Shown piece after piece: positions 1 to 10,871 of a stretch of DNA of 64,000 nucleotides. Each line of letters opens with the position of its first letter. The first letter of the stretch is position 1. A program made the translations under genes and the position numbers. The notes beneath the pieces are model-generated. The model ran no database searches and had not been told where the DNA came from. It saw only the letters and a program-made list of their open reading frames with translations. Source of the stretch: Nothopassalora personata (taxonomy: Eukaryota > Ascomycota > Dothideomycetes > Mycosphaerellales > Mycosphaerellaceae); contig CM066289.1 in the NCBI GenBank assembly GCA_033816765.1, positions 1,426,001 through 1,490,000 on the forward strand, in the 5' to 3' direction.

Positions 1-700
1 ACCAGGTGACCCACTTGGAGATATCCGGGATTGGTCCTCCAGCACCGGGCTCGCCGTTAGGGTGATATGGGATAGTCCCGTCCTTGTCACCATGTGCTTC
101 GAGAATGGCTCTCTTTTTCGAGCAGCTCTCCTGGCTGTTGTCTGTGTACAGAGCAGCGGCAGCCATGCCAAAGGCGGCGAAATCGTCTCCATTGTTTGAG
201 CATGCGAGGGTATCGACGAAGCCTCCGCCATTGCTCTTGCCAGAGGCATAGATGCGGGAGTCGTCGATGCAGTAGTTTGAGCGCGTGCGGGCCAGAAGTT
301 GAGTGGTGAATCCCAGGACATCTGTTTTCCTCGTGTTGTGGTAATTGGCACCCTGCCAGGCTCCATCAAGACCGTCTGGGTAGACGACCAGGTACTCCTT
401 GCCTGCAGAATATTTGTCGTACTGTGAGTTCATATACTGCTGATACCCGTTCCCGCCTCGGCCATGGTAGTCAATGATCAGTGCGCGAGGTTTTTTGGTG
501 TTATCGTTATAATTGGCGGGGACGTAGACACTGTAATTCCTGTTGTAGCCATCATAGTTGAAGCTGTGTGTAGCAGTATCGTTGTTGAAGCCTGCATGGT
601 GCTCGGTGCCACACCCCGAGTAAGCTCTCGACTGCACAGGCGTAGCCGCCACAAGACAGACGGTGAAGACACCAGTCGCCAATGCTGTTGTTGCTACCAT
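1..700 (-). CDS. Secreted feruloyl-esterase-like CE1 / PHB-depolymerase-family esterase, 3' end cut by window
   Basis: Read on the minus strand from the ATG at 700-698; the frame stays open to base 1, so about 233 N-terminal residues are present and the C-terminus lies outside. Residues 1-25 form a hydrophobic signal peptide (MVATTALATGVF...), so the enzyme is probably secreted. The nucleophile elbow reads GKSNGGGF near residue 154 (Ser in a G-x-S-x-G motif), and a GDKDG stretch near residue 210 is a candidate for the catalytic Asp; the His would lie beyond the edge. YHGRGGNG near residue 80 resembles the oxyanion-hole region of this alpha/beta hydrolase group. Family members release ferulic acid from plant cell-wall arabinoxylan; acetyl-xylan esterase or PHB-depolymerase-like activity are alternatives. 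It is divergent from the peroxiredoxin gene. Family call fairly sure, substrate inferred. Confidence 0.8.
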   Translation of the reverse strand, partial: MVATTALATGVFTVCLVAATPVQSRAYSGCGTEHHAGFNNDTATHSFNYDGYNRNYSVYVPANYNDNTKKPRALIIDYHGRGGNGYQQYMNSQYDKYSAGKEYLVVYPDGLDGAWQGANYHNTRKTDVLGFTTQLLARTRSNYCIDDSRIYASGKSNGGGFVDTLACSNNGDDFAAFGMAAAALYTDNSQESCSKKRAILEAHGDKDGTIPYHPNGEPGAGGPIPDISKWVTW

Positions 701-1571
701 CCTCGATATTGTGCTTCTCCGGCCAGAGTCGGCTGTACGACGCGCAGAGACGTCCAATCTCTTGTAGCTGTATGTCGAGGTCGTGCTGAGTAGCTGCGGA
801 CAAGATACGGTAGGTCTTCGAAGACAACATATATAGGAGAATGATCCTCTTCGCAAGCACTCAAAAGGCAAGACTTGCGCTCAAGAAAGCTGAAAGACAA
901 CAACAGGAAAGCTTAAACCCCATTACAACCTCAGGAATACTCTACTTTTTGCGGCTTAGATCGTCGTATGCATGATATTGTGTGCATGTGTTTTGATCAA
1001 TGATCAATCCACGGATATCTTGGATGCGCTGTGTACCACCTATGCGCAGGAGTCGTAATAGCAGATTTGATGTTGTCGATCCACAGCAGTGATGTGTAGA
1101 CGCGTTCTGCTGCATTCTCGACCGGATGGCCAGAGACAGAACTCCGCAAGCGACCGCGTGGCGTGCCATCGAAGGATGCACAGCCAGACAGACTGTGACA
1201 GATTAGGTGATCCTCTTCGGCTGCATAGACGGATGCCGTGATGTGAAAGCTTGTTGATGACCAAGCGTGGTATCGTCTGGTCGTAGTTGCGCTGGAACAC
1301 ATGTCAACCAAAGATACCCTGTCTGCATACCCTACCTGCATAGCAAGATATGTGAAGTTCCTGTGAGCGGACGAGATGGAGCAGGAGAGAGATTGGGAAA
1401 CATGTGAAGGAGGAGAGTTCATGCTTTCCTTGTGTGCCGTTCCTGGCAGGGGGGTTAAAATCGGAAGCACGAGAATGACGCCACTCAAGCCTATCGATTG
1501 CAAGCTCCCTTCACCATCGAACAAAACTTTGAGCTGCATGGACACGTTGACCGTCCACGATCGTGAGCACA
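701..1571. other. Divergent intergenic region, esterase / peroxiredoxin
   Basis: About 870 bases between two divergent start codons. An open frame on the minus strand (997-1599) runs through it but has no recognisable domain and would begin about 33 bases from the peroxiredoxin start, so it is treated as non-coding. No repeat or RNA gene seen. Confidence 0.5.
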
Positions 1572-2395
1572 ATGGTAGCATACTTCGCCCGCAGCGCATT
1601 GCGCACCTCTCGCCTTAGCGCGACGCACACCTCTTTCGCCTCTAGACAGGCTTCGCCCATCTTCAAGCGATTCTTCGCCACACCAGCAGAGCAGCCACGG
1701 CTGCGCTTGGGCTCTGTAGCTCCCAACTTCCAGGCGAAGACGACGCAAGGCGACATCGATTTCCATTCATGGCTGGGTGGAAAGTGGGCAATTCTGTTCA
1801 GCCATCCCGCCGACTTCACACCGGTCTGCACGACCGAGCTTGGAGCATTTTCTCGTCTGAAGGGTGAATTCGAGAAGAGAGGCGTGCAGATGATTGGTTT
1901 GGTGAGAATGTCGCCGCTTATGCATATCGTGTGCTCAAGTCCTGACGAGCTCGATAGAGTGCCAATGATTTGACTAGCCACGGAAAATGGATAGAAGATA
2001 TCAACGAGCTCTCGAAGACCAACCTCCAGTTTCCCATCATTGCCGATGCAGACCGCAGAGTCGCATTTCTGTATGATATGATCGACCAGCAAGATTTGGA
2101 CAACATCGACGAGAAGGGCATCGCCTTTACCATCCGCTCAGTCTTCGTCATCGATCCTAGCAAGAAGATCCGATTGACGATGATGTATCCTGCTTCGACG
2201 GGCCGGAACACTTCTGAAGTATTGAGAGTCATTGACTCCTTGCAGACAGGCGATCAGAAGGGAGTGACAACGCCCATTGATTGGCAGGTCGGCGACGATG
2301 TGATCGTACCTCCATCTGTGTCCACTGCAGATGCCAAGAAGAAGTTTGGCGAGGTCCGAGAGTTGAAGCCATACCTCAGATACACCAAGATCTAG
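1572..2395 (+). CDS. prx1: Mitochondrial 1-Cys peroxiredoxin (Prx1/Prx6 type)
   Basis: Two exons, 1572-1901 and 1958-2395, give 255 residues. The 56-nt intron (1902-1957) has donor GTGAGA, branch CTGAC at 1942 and acceptor GATAG. Splicing restores the conserved run from MIGL into SANDLTSH. The first 40 residues are rich in Arg/Ser/Ala and lack acids, as in a mitochondrial presequence. The peroxidatic cysteine sits in FTPVCTTE at about residue 86, and the C-terminal 1-Cys extension (VPPSVSTADAKKKF) is present with no resolving Cys motif. The enzyme reduces hydrogen peroxide and alkyl peroxides in the mitochondrial matrix using glutathione or thioredoxin. ATG at 1572 is chosen because upstream codons in frame are not ATG. 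The length fits the family. Confidence 0.93.
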
Positions 2396-2486
2396 GTATT
2401 TCTTGTACGGCGTAGATGTGTATGGAATAGGGTGAGCAATATAGCTCATGGACTGACCGTGGGCACTTCCTTAATGGCAAGCTCTT

Positions 2487-3990
2487 CAGCAAGATCCATC
2501 TCTTCCACTCATCGTATGTCGTATTTGGGCATGTCCGGAAAGGTTTTGAGCTGGTGTTCCGGCGCATGTGTCATCTGTCATTTGGCGTCTCGCCTTCCTG
2601 AAGTATGCCAACCGTTCTTCTTCTTGCTCCCGATGGAGCTTGAATCGACGCGCAAGCATCTCCTGTGTTCTTGTCAATATAATAAGCATGCCCAAATACG
2701 TGTTCCAGACGCTGGGAGCTGGGGGACTGCCGTAGGAGTGCACAACGCCATTCCAAACATGGAATCAGTCTGCGACGTCGATTTCTTCATATGGCCATGG
2801 CGGGCCTTCTTTCATCGCATTCACCGACCACTGCATCACGCGAAGCTCAATCTTGATCGCGGCTTGCATGGCCTCAAGATCGGTCAGTTTCAGCAGTCGC
2901 GTCTTAGTCCGTGGAGATGCGAAGTCGTAACAGATGCGAGTAAGCTGGTCGGCTGGCGCCACGATGTCGAAGTTGGGAGATAGTCGTTCAAGTTCTTGCT
3001 CGAGTTCCCAAAGAAAGGCTGGGGGTCTTAGTTCGTCCTAAATACAATGGACAATCTGTAGCTGTCAGAATTTGAATGACCTGTCATACGGTGCACAGTC
3101 TCTCAGTTGAAGCACGCGTCCTCAAATGAGCATACGAACTGCTGAAGTCTTGAATCAGGCTTTGCCACGAAGTTTAAGAAGTTGTGCGGCTCCTTTGATG
3201 TGTTCCTTCCATGTGGCGATGCTCTGTCGTTTGTCACATGTGATGTTCTTGTGGTTTGTTAGCAAGGGAAATATAATTTACACTGACTACGCTGACATCG
3301 TAGTAGCTAAGCGTAGCTACAGCAACGACGCTGTCATCAACTACACAGCGTCGAGGATCTCGTAGCGCACTGTTCAGCAAACTCGGAGCTTGCGTGTACA
3401 GAGAGGTTGAGTGTTCGCGCCCAAGGCCAACGTTCTCCACCTTGTTTAACTCATAAATTTCGCAAGCACGAACTGTGAGTATCAGGGCTGGATCCATTTT
3501 TGGTCGACGTCGACAAATCCTGCAGGAACATCCAAAGTCCATTTGGTGATGCAAAGTGCGACATAAAGTATGCCGTAGCTACATCATCTGCGGTCGGGTT
3601 GGAAGAGTTAGGGATCACGGCGCCACTAAACATGGCCAAGGCGGCAGGATCATTGTCAGTCCACGAGTACGAATCAAACTCTGGGCCCCGAGGAGGTGCT
3701 TGCAACGGTAGATCCACGGTATCGTCGCTACCAGAGGATGAATCACTGTGTGGCGACAGGGACGTCGGGTTGATGTGCGTAACAACTCCGTGCTGTACTC
3801 TGGTCGATGTTGCTGCGAGCCGAGCTTTCTATCGATCTGCTTTCTGTTTGACAGCAGCACTCTCATCGTGAATCTGTAATTGTGTCGTGTCTCGATACCG
3901 CGAGCAGGTCTTCTTGACCTTGACACATCGTTCCCCCGCTGGTTGCTCGAGACCGCAGCGCTTTTTCGCCTGAGGGCAGTGCTCGCAACC
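2487..3990 (-). pseudogene. Decayed Zn(II)2Cys6 transcription factor with Fungal_trans_2 (PF11951)-like body
   Basis: Read on the minus strand from about 3990. The N-terminus is a zinc-cluster-like block (CEHCPQAKKRC ... RCVKVKKTC) in which the fourth cysteine of the usual C-x2-C-x6-C-x6-C-x2-C-x6-C is replaced by Gly. A Ser/Asp linker follows, then segments typical of the fungal regulator body: IATWKEHIKGAAQLLKLRG (about 3222-3165) and SVWNTYLGMLIILTRTQE (about 2706-2653). The frame is interrupted by TAG at 3831-3829 and TGA at 3157-3155, 3124-3122 and 2767-2765, with family-like sequence continuing in the same frame after each. One more TGA (3453-3451) and a frame change near 3400 may be decay or an intron. 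A likely intron lies at about 3095-3040 (GTATGA ... TTTAG). No start ATG was found upstream. All stops fit C-to-T changes (CGA to TGA, CAG to TAG). Confidence 0.7.
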
Positions 3991-4479
3991 AGCTGAGGGC
4001 TATATGTTGATCAGTAACGAGCTTGGTCGGCGAAGATTTTAATCGTACCTTTCCTCTCTAAACTATCTGCGATTTAAAAATCGACCAACTATCTCGGAAA
4101 TGGTTATTTCCACCAGTTTCTGTGACATATCACGATCGTCAGATTGTGAGGTGTGGATGCGGCTGCATGATGAGCACGAGCCTTAGGCAGGAATGTACCC
4201 CGTTCCGGTCTAGCCGCTCATCGCCAAGCCAGACACAACTCGATTTTCTCCAGCTTCGGAAGGCCCGACCAGAAGTTCGACTTTGCAAGGACGTAGCTCC
4301 ACGACAACGATAACTCCTCAACTACCGTCAAGGTACGTTTCCATGATGTGCGGCCCAATAAGACAATGCGATATCACCGACGAGCGGACCACGACAGATA
4401 CGCAGACCCGGCATTGAACCTGCACATCCTCCTCGAGACGCTCCACCACGACCAGGACAATCGCTAACAGTGGCCACAG
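3991..4479 (+). promoter_or_regulatory. Promoter and 5'-UTR intron of eL15
   Basis: Between the decayed regulator and the eL15 start. A likely 5'-UTR intron runs from the donor GGTACGT at 4333 to the CACAG that directly precedes the ATG at 4480, with a CTAAC branch site at about 4464. Introns just before or after the start codon are common in fungal ribosomal protein genes. Nothing else recognisable. Confidence 0.45.
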
Positions 4480-5247
4480 ATGGGTGCCCACAAGTACCTC
4501 GAGGAGCTTCAGAAGAAGAAGCAGAGCGATGTCATGCGCTTCTTGCTCCGCGTGCGCTGCTGGGAGGTACGAAACACCGACATACCATGAGCGGCATATG
4601 GCACATCGTGTGCTTGTGTCTTGATCGTACTCGTTGAACATTTGCTGAGAGTACATCAATCTAGCTCCGCCAGCTCAACGTCATCCACCGCGCCTCGCGC
4701 CCGTCCCGTCCAGACAAGGCTCGCCGCCTAGGATACAAGGCCAAGCAGGGCTATGTCATCTACCGCGTGCGTGTCCGCCGTGGTGGCCGCAAGAGGCCAG
4801 CACCAAAGGGTGCCACCTACGGTATGTTTCAAACACAGAAGATGGAGCGCAGAAAGTTTGCCACTCATACATGATACAGGCAAGCCCACCAACCAGGGTA
4901 TCAACCAGCTCAAGTACCAGCGCTCACTCAAGTCCACCGCTGAGGAGCGTGTCGGCCGCCGCTGCGCGAATTTGCGCGTCCTGAACAGCTATTGGATCAA
5001 CCAGGACAGCACCTACAAGTATTACGAGATCATCCTCGTCGACCCACAGCACAAGGCCATCCGCCGCGACGCCCGCATCAACTGGATCGTTAACCCAGTG
5101 CACAAGCATCGCGAATCTCGTGGTCTCACCGCCACCGGAAAGAAGAGCAGAGGTATGAACAAGGGCCACCGCTACAACAACACCAAGGCCGGTCGCCGCC
5201 ACACCTGGAAGCGACAAAACACCCTGTCTCTCTGGCGCTACAGATAG
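4480..5247 (+). CDS. rpl15: 60S ribosomal protein eL15
   Basis: Three coding exons, 4480-4566, 4665-4821 and 4880-5247, encode 203 residues, the normal eL15 length. It starts [17 protein letters not shown] and ends [12 protein letters not shown], both hallmarks of eL15. The introns (98 and 58 nt) have donors GTACGA and GTATGT and acceptors TCTAG and ATACAG; joining them restores GATYGKPTNQG across the second junction. The protein is a core component of the large cytosolic ribosomal subunit and binds 28S rRNA near the exit tunnel. Where most species have WEYRQL this protein has WELRQL at the first junction, the only visible oddity. The gene lies head to tail with the HECT ligase downstream. 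Confidence 0.97.
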
Positions 5248-5978
5248 ATGTGGAGTGGAGGACGCGTTATCATTGGCTGTACTGCGGTATGACATTCACA
5301 GTGGAGTTGCAACGGTTAGGGGACATCATCGGGCATGGCAAAGTCGCGACAGGAGTCTGTGCACATGCCGATTACTGTCCAGCGGTCCAGTGCGGCTCCG
5401 CGGGCTAGCCGAAATGAAAATGAAATCATCCCAGCGTTTGCATCTACAGTTCTGCATCGAATCAATGCATCGATCCAACCACGTCTCACATGATGTCCCG
5501 CTTTTTGTCAGCCTCGAAGACGTGCATGCGTAATCTAGTACCAGCTGCAGTAGTGATATGGTTAAAGCTATGAGATAGTTAGGGCGTGACACGAGGTCTC
5601 ACTCTTGGCGTCACTTTGCCGCGTTTCGTCGTTCACTCAGCCTCGAGCTTCGATCAATAATGCTGGCACTGGAAAGCCACTTGCGCGCAACTAGTGACTG
5701 TGCCTCCGAGAAGCAGCCTGGTTGTTGCTTCTCCCCCCACCACCACCGCAAGCCACCATAACGCCAACTGCCACCGCTGCCTGTGAAACGTTACTGCTCC
5801 TGCCGAACCGCTGCTGACAACTGCAATCATAGCGGTGCAAGGAAGAGTTTGAGGGCATATACATTGCGTCAAGACTCCGCTTGGTGGATGTTGTGTGAAC
5901 CGCTTGGTTTTGGTCTTGACGTTGGAAACAGCTGGAAAGAAGTACGACGACGCCGATGCCACACTCCGGCTATCACTG
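5248..5978. other. Intergenic, eL15 terminator to HECT ligase promoter
   Basis: About 730 bases with pyrimidine-rich stretches near 5730-5770, which probably belong to the promoter or leader of the downstream ligase gene. No conserved coding frame and no repeat seen. Confidence 0.4.
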
Positions 5979-8900
5979 ATGCCTGGGTGGTCGTCCCGGC
6001 TGCTTTCTGCTGGCGGCAGCAACACTACTGGCAGTTCCTCGCGCGGTCCAGCGAACGGCAACAGCAATCAGCGCAGGCCATTGCCTCGAGCACCGCAGGA
6101 GTACATTGATCCGCCCACCCTCAACCCAGAACGAAATGTCCCGCCGCCCCCAGCGGGAGCACGGGCTGCCGGCGCTCGACAGCACGCCCACAGCCGCTCC
6201 GCCAGCATTCCACTGCCAAAGCTCTTTGGGCGCATGAAGAGCAATGGTAACTTTCACGATCGCGACCTTCCGCCTGACAATGAACTGGTCCCAGTACTCT
6301 GCCAAGGACCGCAGGTGGCCCCAATGAGGGTCATGTCGGGCAAGACGGGCAAGACGGGCAAGATAGACGAGGAAGGGAAAACAAACAGGCGTTGCATGTG
6401 TTGCGATAGCACGGTCAAGGTGCCTACAGAGCTGGAGAGGTTTAGATGCTTGTGCTGCCTGACTATCAATGACCTGAAGCCAGCCGAACAGCAGGCAGAC
6501 AACGATAAGGTCAGGCCACGAGTCAAGAGGGCGGACACTGATCCCTCCAGATTGCCCTCTGCTATACGCCTCCCGCTGTCAATCGATCACACTCGCACCC
6601 TCATCGATGATTGCTTGGTCGCATATCTCGAGGCGAGATGCAGACGTCCAACGGATTCGGTCCAGGGCAAAGGTAAAGCTGCTATTGAGAAGGAAGATGT
6701 GTTCGACCCGGATGAGTGGTGGAACAAACTACCACTCGGTACTCCGCACCTGGAACACGAAGGCAGACGACTGGAGGACCCGCCAATTTCCACCTCGCCG
6801 CCCGATACACCCAGAGATGTCGACCTGACGGCGCTGCCAAGTGCCACCATTCGCGATATAGACGAACTTAACAAGTTCTCTGGTACACGAATGGAAACGC
6901 CTCCGCCGGAACGGGGTCCTCCCATAGATGGCGGCGCTACTCCAGCCGTTTTCTCGACGCCTCAGTCGGTGCCAGTGCCAATGAAGCCAACAAGACGTCC
7001 GCCGGCACCTCCGATGCCTATCCCAAACAGAGGTCCCTCGCACAATTTACTGACCGGTGGCAACCTTACGCCAAATGGACAGCATTCGCCACATCCTAAT
7101 ATGAGCCCGAGGATAACAGCCCAAGAGATGCAACAGCGCCGGCATCAAGATCGTATCAAGTCTATATTCAGACCCCTTGAGACCTATCTGGCCTCCGATT
7201 TTGGCAATTTCCAGTGCCTCAACCGATCCTTCAGCACCGTGCGCCCCACCGCGGGTGGACGAACGCGTAGCGAGAGTAATATCAAGACGCCGCCACCGGA
7301 ATCTGCCACAAGTGGTCAGCAAAGCCATATGGATGGCCTATCTGAGCTGGACGCCAAGACGCTTCTACTTGGAGACATTGGCGAGAATGGGCTGTGGTGG
7401 ACTGGCAAGCTTGATCGTAACCAGTCCGATAAAGCAGTCAAGCGCAAGAGAGTCGGCGAAGGCTCCAAGAAAGCAGTATCGTCCAAGTCCCCCAACCTCA
7501 ATTGGACGGATGTAGCTACCTGGTACGAGCTTGTTCACTCTGCGGGATCTGACTGGAAAGCTAAAGCAGAAATGCTTCAAATTGACGACTCGCTGTGGAA
7601 TAAGGCCAACCTAGAAGGGCATCTCAACGCGGAGGAGATCGAGGAAGATCTGGCAGAAGCGAGGGAACATGCTGTGCGGACTCTGCTTAAGATCACGGAG
7701 AACTTACTGAAACGGCCTACAAGACCTATAAAAGATCCCGAGGACTTACGGTGGCTGCTCATTTTAATGTCGAATCCTTCTCTGTACCCTGGGAGTAAGC
7801 CATACAGGACGCCTTCGTATGGCAACCGCTTGATCAATCGTCCTTCGTCAAGCCGTCCGCAGGGCAAAATGCAGGCCAGTCCACTGCAATCCTCTTCGAA
7901 GAAATCATCCTCGCGCGAGGTCAGTCAGCATAATGGCTTGTTGAAACGGATATTCGGCATCATGGCCCATTCTTCCGAGTCGTGCCACCGATATCTGGTC
8001 AATTGGTTCGCTCGTCTGGATGAGCCTCATTTCGTGAAGACCGTAGACCTTGTGGCCAGCTTCGTGACATATCGGCTTGCGAAACCAACCTCAGGGCGTT
8101 CCCGTAGAAAGAGCGGCGCCATCCAGGACGGAGGTCTGATCCCGGATCTGTCGGGTTCAGCAATGAACACTTCTGCCCAGCTGCATTCTGCAATGGGTTT
8201 GAGCGGTTCTGTTAACAAAGGCCCTCCAACTCCTACTGGTGAGCCTGAGTGGGCTACAGATTGGCAGATCAAGGCAGCAGCCAAAGTCATGTCTCTGCTC
8301 TTCTCTGCCAACAATGTCTGGCAAGGCAAGCGGCGCGAATCAGGTTCTCGAGTGGATTCTCTTGTGACCGACAATGCAGCCTCTACTGGAGCCCAAGCTC
8401 GAAGAAGCGGCCAGCTGTTACATACTTCAAGTTTCTACAACACGTTACTGGATTATCAGGACATGATTGCTGACTTCAAATTGTGGGAATCGAAGCGAGA
8501 CAAGTTTGCATTCTGTCAGTACCCAATCTTCTTATCTATGGGAACGAAGATCAAGATACTGGAGTATGATGCTCGCAGGCAGATGGAGCTCAAGGCACGA
8601 GAAGCATACTTTGATCAAGTCATTCGGCAAAGAGCAATCAATGGCAACTTCCACCTGCGAATTCGACGTGAATGTATGGTCGAAGACAGCCTCCGTCAGA
8701 TCAGTGAAGCAGTTGGCGCTGGCCAAGAGGAATTGAAGAAAGGACTTCGAGTCCACTTCACTGGCGAAGAGGGTGTTGACGCCGGTGGTCCAAGAAAAGA
8801 GTGGTTCCTTATGATCGTGCGTGACATTTTCGACCCGAACCACGGCATGTTTGTCTACGACGAAGACTCGAATACTTGCTACTTCAACGCCAACTCCTTC

Positions 8901-9830
8901 GAGACCTCGGATCAGTATTACCTTGTCGGCGCACTGCTTGGACTGGCCATATACAACAGCACGATTCTGGATGTTGCTTTCCCACCTTTCGCGTTCCGGA
9001 AGCTTCTCGCTGCGGCGCCATCGTCTGTCGCCAACCACTCAAATGTATCATCGCTCACGGGCACCAAAGGACAGATGACGTATACGCTCAACGATCTGGC
9101 TGAATTCCGCCCTTCGCTCGCAGCAGGGTTGCAGCAACTGCTCGACTTCGACGGCGATGTGGAGGCCACATACTGCCGAGATTTTGTCGCCTCCGTCGAG
9201 CGCTATGGTATCGTGACCGATGTACCTCTTATACCGAACGGAGAGAAAACACCGGTCACCAATGCGAATCGCCATGAATTCGTCGACACATACGTACGCT
9301 ACCTTCTAGACACGGCAGTAGCTCGGCAATTCGAGCCTTTTAAGCGAGGATTCTTCACGGTCTGTGCTGGCAACGCACTGTCGCTATTCAGAGCAGAGGA
9401 AATCGAGCTTCTGATCCGCGGCAGTGACGAATCCCTTGACGTGGACTCTCTACGCGCTGTCGCACAGTATGATAACTGGCGCCATTTTCAGCCGCCGCAC
9501 CAGCAGGTCCCGAATCCGGCAGAGACTGTGCCAGTGATTCAATGGTTCTGGGACATCCTCGCGGAGGCCACGCCAGAGAGACAACGGAAGCTTTTGACTT
9601 TCATCACTGGCACTGACAGAATTCCTGCTGTTGGCGCTACCAGTCTGGTCCTGAAGATCGTAGCCGGTGGAGACGGCTGGGGTGGAGGAGGCAGCGAGGA
9701 GCGAGCCAGATTCCCAGTCGCTAGAACGTGTTTCAATATGTTAGTGCTGTACCGTTATGATTACCGGGAGCAGCTAGAGGATAAGCTATGGCGAGCTGTC
9801 GACGAGAGCGAAGGGTTCGGATTGAAGTAA
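5979..9830 (+). CDS. HECT-domain E3 ubiquitin ligase (Hul4-like)
   Basis: A single exon of 1283 residues from the ATG at 5979 (MPGWSSRLLSAGG); the frame is open further upstream but without an ATG. The order is a Ser/Pro-rich disordered N-terminus, a four-cysteine block (CMCCDST ... RCLCCLTIND, residues about 138-165) that looks like a small zinc site, more Pro-rich linker, a helical middle part, and a HECT domain from about residue 920 to the end. The catalytic cysteine is in ARTCFNML (about residue 1251), and the protein ends EGFGLK, as HECT enzymes do. HECT ligases take ubiquitin from an E2 onto this cysteine and pass it to substrates. The Cys block plus the general layout resemble fungal Hul4, which works with Tom1-type and nuclear quality-control pathways. 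The paralogue assignment is less sure than the HECT call. Confidence 0.9.
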   Translation: MPGWSSRLLSAGGSNTTGSSSRGPANGNSNQRRPLPRAPQEYIDPPTLNPERNVPPPPAGARAAGARQHAHSRSASIPLPKLFGRMKSNGNFHDRDLPPDNELVPVLCQGPQVAPMRVMSGKTGKTGKIDEEGKTNRRCMCCDSTVKVPTELERFRCLCCLTINDLKPAEQQADNDKVRPRVKRADTDPSRLPSAIRLPLSIDHTRTLIDDCLVAYLEARCRRPTDSVQGKGKAAIEKEDVFDPDEWWNKLPLGTPHLEHEGRRLEDPPISTSPPDTPRDVDLTALPSATIRDIDELNKFSGTRMETPPPERGPPIDGGATPAVFSTPQSVPVPMKPTRRPPAPPMPIPNRGPSHNLLTGGNLTPNGQHSPHPNMSPRITAQEMQQRRHQDRIKSIFRPLETYLASDFGNFQCLNRSFSTVRPTAGGRTRSESNIKTPPPESATSGQQSHMDGLSELDAKTLLLGDIGENGLWWTGKLDRNQSDKAVKRKRVGEGSKKAVSSKSPNLNWTDVATWYELVHSAGSDWKAKAEMLQIDDSLWNKANLEGHLNAEEIEEDLAEAREHAVRTLLKITENLLKRPTRPIKDPEDLRWLLILMSNPSLYPGSKPYRTPSYGNRLINRPSSSRPQGKMQASPLQSSSKKSSSREVSQHNGLLKRIFGIMAHSSESCHRYLVNWFARLDEPHFVKTVDLVASFVTYRLAKPTSGRSRRKSGAIQDGGLIPDLSGSAMNTSAQLHSAMGLSGSVNKGPPTPTGEPEWATDWQIKAAAKVMSLLFSANNVWQGKRRESGSRVDSLVTDNAASTGAQARRSGQLLHTSSFYNTLLDYQDMIADFKLWESKRDKFAFCQYPIFLSMGTKIKILEYDARRQMELKAREAYFDQVIRQRAINGNFHLRIRRECMVEDSLRQISEAVGAGQEELKKGLRVHFTGEEGVDAGGPRKEWFLMIVRDIFDPNHGMFVYDEDSNTCYFNANSFETSDQYYLVGALLGLAIYNSTILDVAFPPFAFRKLLAAAPSSVANHSNVSSLTGTKGQMTYTLNDLAEFRPSLAAGLQQLLDFDGDVEATYCRDFVASVERYGIVTDVPLIPNGEKTPVTNANRHEFVDTYVRYLLDTAVARQFEPFKRGFFTVCAGNALSLFRAEEIELLIRGSDESLDVDSLRAVAQYDNWRHFQPPHQQVPNPAETVPVIQWFWDILAEATPERQRKLLTFITGTDRIPAVGATSLVLKIVAGGDGWGGGGSEERARFPVARTCFNMLVLYRYDYREQLEDKLWRAVDESEGFGLK

Positions 9831-10871
9831 AGGGAAGCAAGCGAGGTTGCATTATTGTACGGTAGCGCTGGCGCGAAGCAGCTGGTTCGAAAGCATCTCC
9901 TTTTGTGCTGGATAGGTGCACATGCGGGAGGCACATGTTGGGTAAACATATCCATTACAGGCAAGATTAAGGTAAAACGAGAACGTGACGAAGATGACAT
10001 CGTCTCTTACATGCACGTGGTACCTGTTCAGCCAATGGCTGGGGTTAACGAAATGCTTGCTATCGTGGAGTTGATCATGGGCGATTGTGCATGTATAGTC
10101 GATACTACCTTGCTACGAGATCCTTTATCTTGAGCGAGAAAGTGATGCTCATCTATAAATTCTGACACCCATTTCGCGCGCAAAGCTTCGCAGGCAGTGG
10201 GCACCAGGTTTAGAGATGAAGCAACAGCGCAATACGGTCCAAGTTTCGCACATCCACGCCGAAGTCCCAGCTTTCCCCGGCCGCCAGGCGCTTGCGCTGC
10301 AACAACATCTTGGCGCCGGCTATGAGCTCCATGAGTGGCTTGCGCATGGAAGGAGGCCTGAGATGTGTGAGATGAATTGGCGCGATGCGATGTCAACTCT
10401 ACCGACGAGGCGGAAATGAACAATAATCCTGCGCACGAGGGGATCGTTCCCGCGTGAATGATAGGCGTCGATGTGGCAGTGCTTGCGTCACACATTGGTT
10501 TGCTGCTATGTGGACTGTAGGCTTAAGACACGAGGGCGAAGACAAAAATTGCGCAGGACGAAGTCTTGTGGCGATGAATCTGACGTACGCGTTCAACGCG
10601 TGGAAAGTGGGCGCCCGCCGCCAGCCAAGCCTTGAAGCGTACAGGCCGCCGCCCGGTTGGGACTGCAAGCACGGCCCTGCATTGACTTTGCTAGCGTATC
10701 ACCCTTGACGAGAAAGGAGGAACTCCTGCAACTCCGTCTATCACTTGCCCACGAGCTACCTTTCCAACATTTACGATCCGCTCGTTCCAGGCTTGAAGAA
10801 AAACACAACATCTAGTCGTTGATCGACCGCATATTATTTGTTCAGGACCACAACAAACCACTGCATTCATA
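9831..10871. other. Intergenic, no gene recognised
   Basis: About 1 kb after the HECT ligase. Open frames exist on both strands (for example 10028-10495 minus) but they overlap each other, show no domain, signal peptide or conserved motif, and mostly lack ATG starts. The right end is the promoter of the sulfotransferase gene, with a CAA/ACA-rich leader just before the ATG at 10872. Confidence 0.4.

Noticed and set aside
997..1599. Minus-strand open frame of 200 codons upstream of prx1
   Set aside because: It would start about 33 bases from the divergent prx1 ATG, has no domain, and its Ser/Thr/His-rich composition looks like an antisense or chance frame.
9880..9900. GGTTCGAA-like T-arm suggesting a tRNA
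   Set aside because: No acceptor, D or anticodon stem pairs with it.
10028..10495. Minus-strand open frame of 155 codons after the HECT gene
   Set aside because: No motif, no signal peptide, overlapped by plus-strand frames; composition unlike neighbouring genes.
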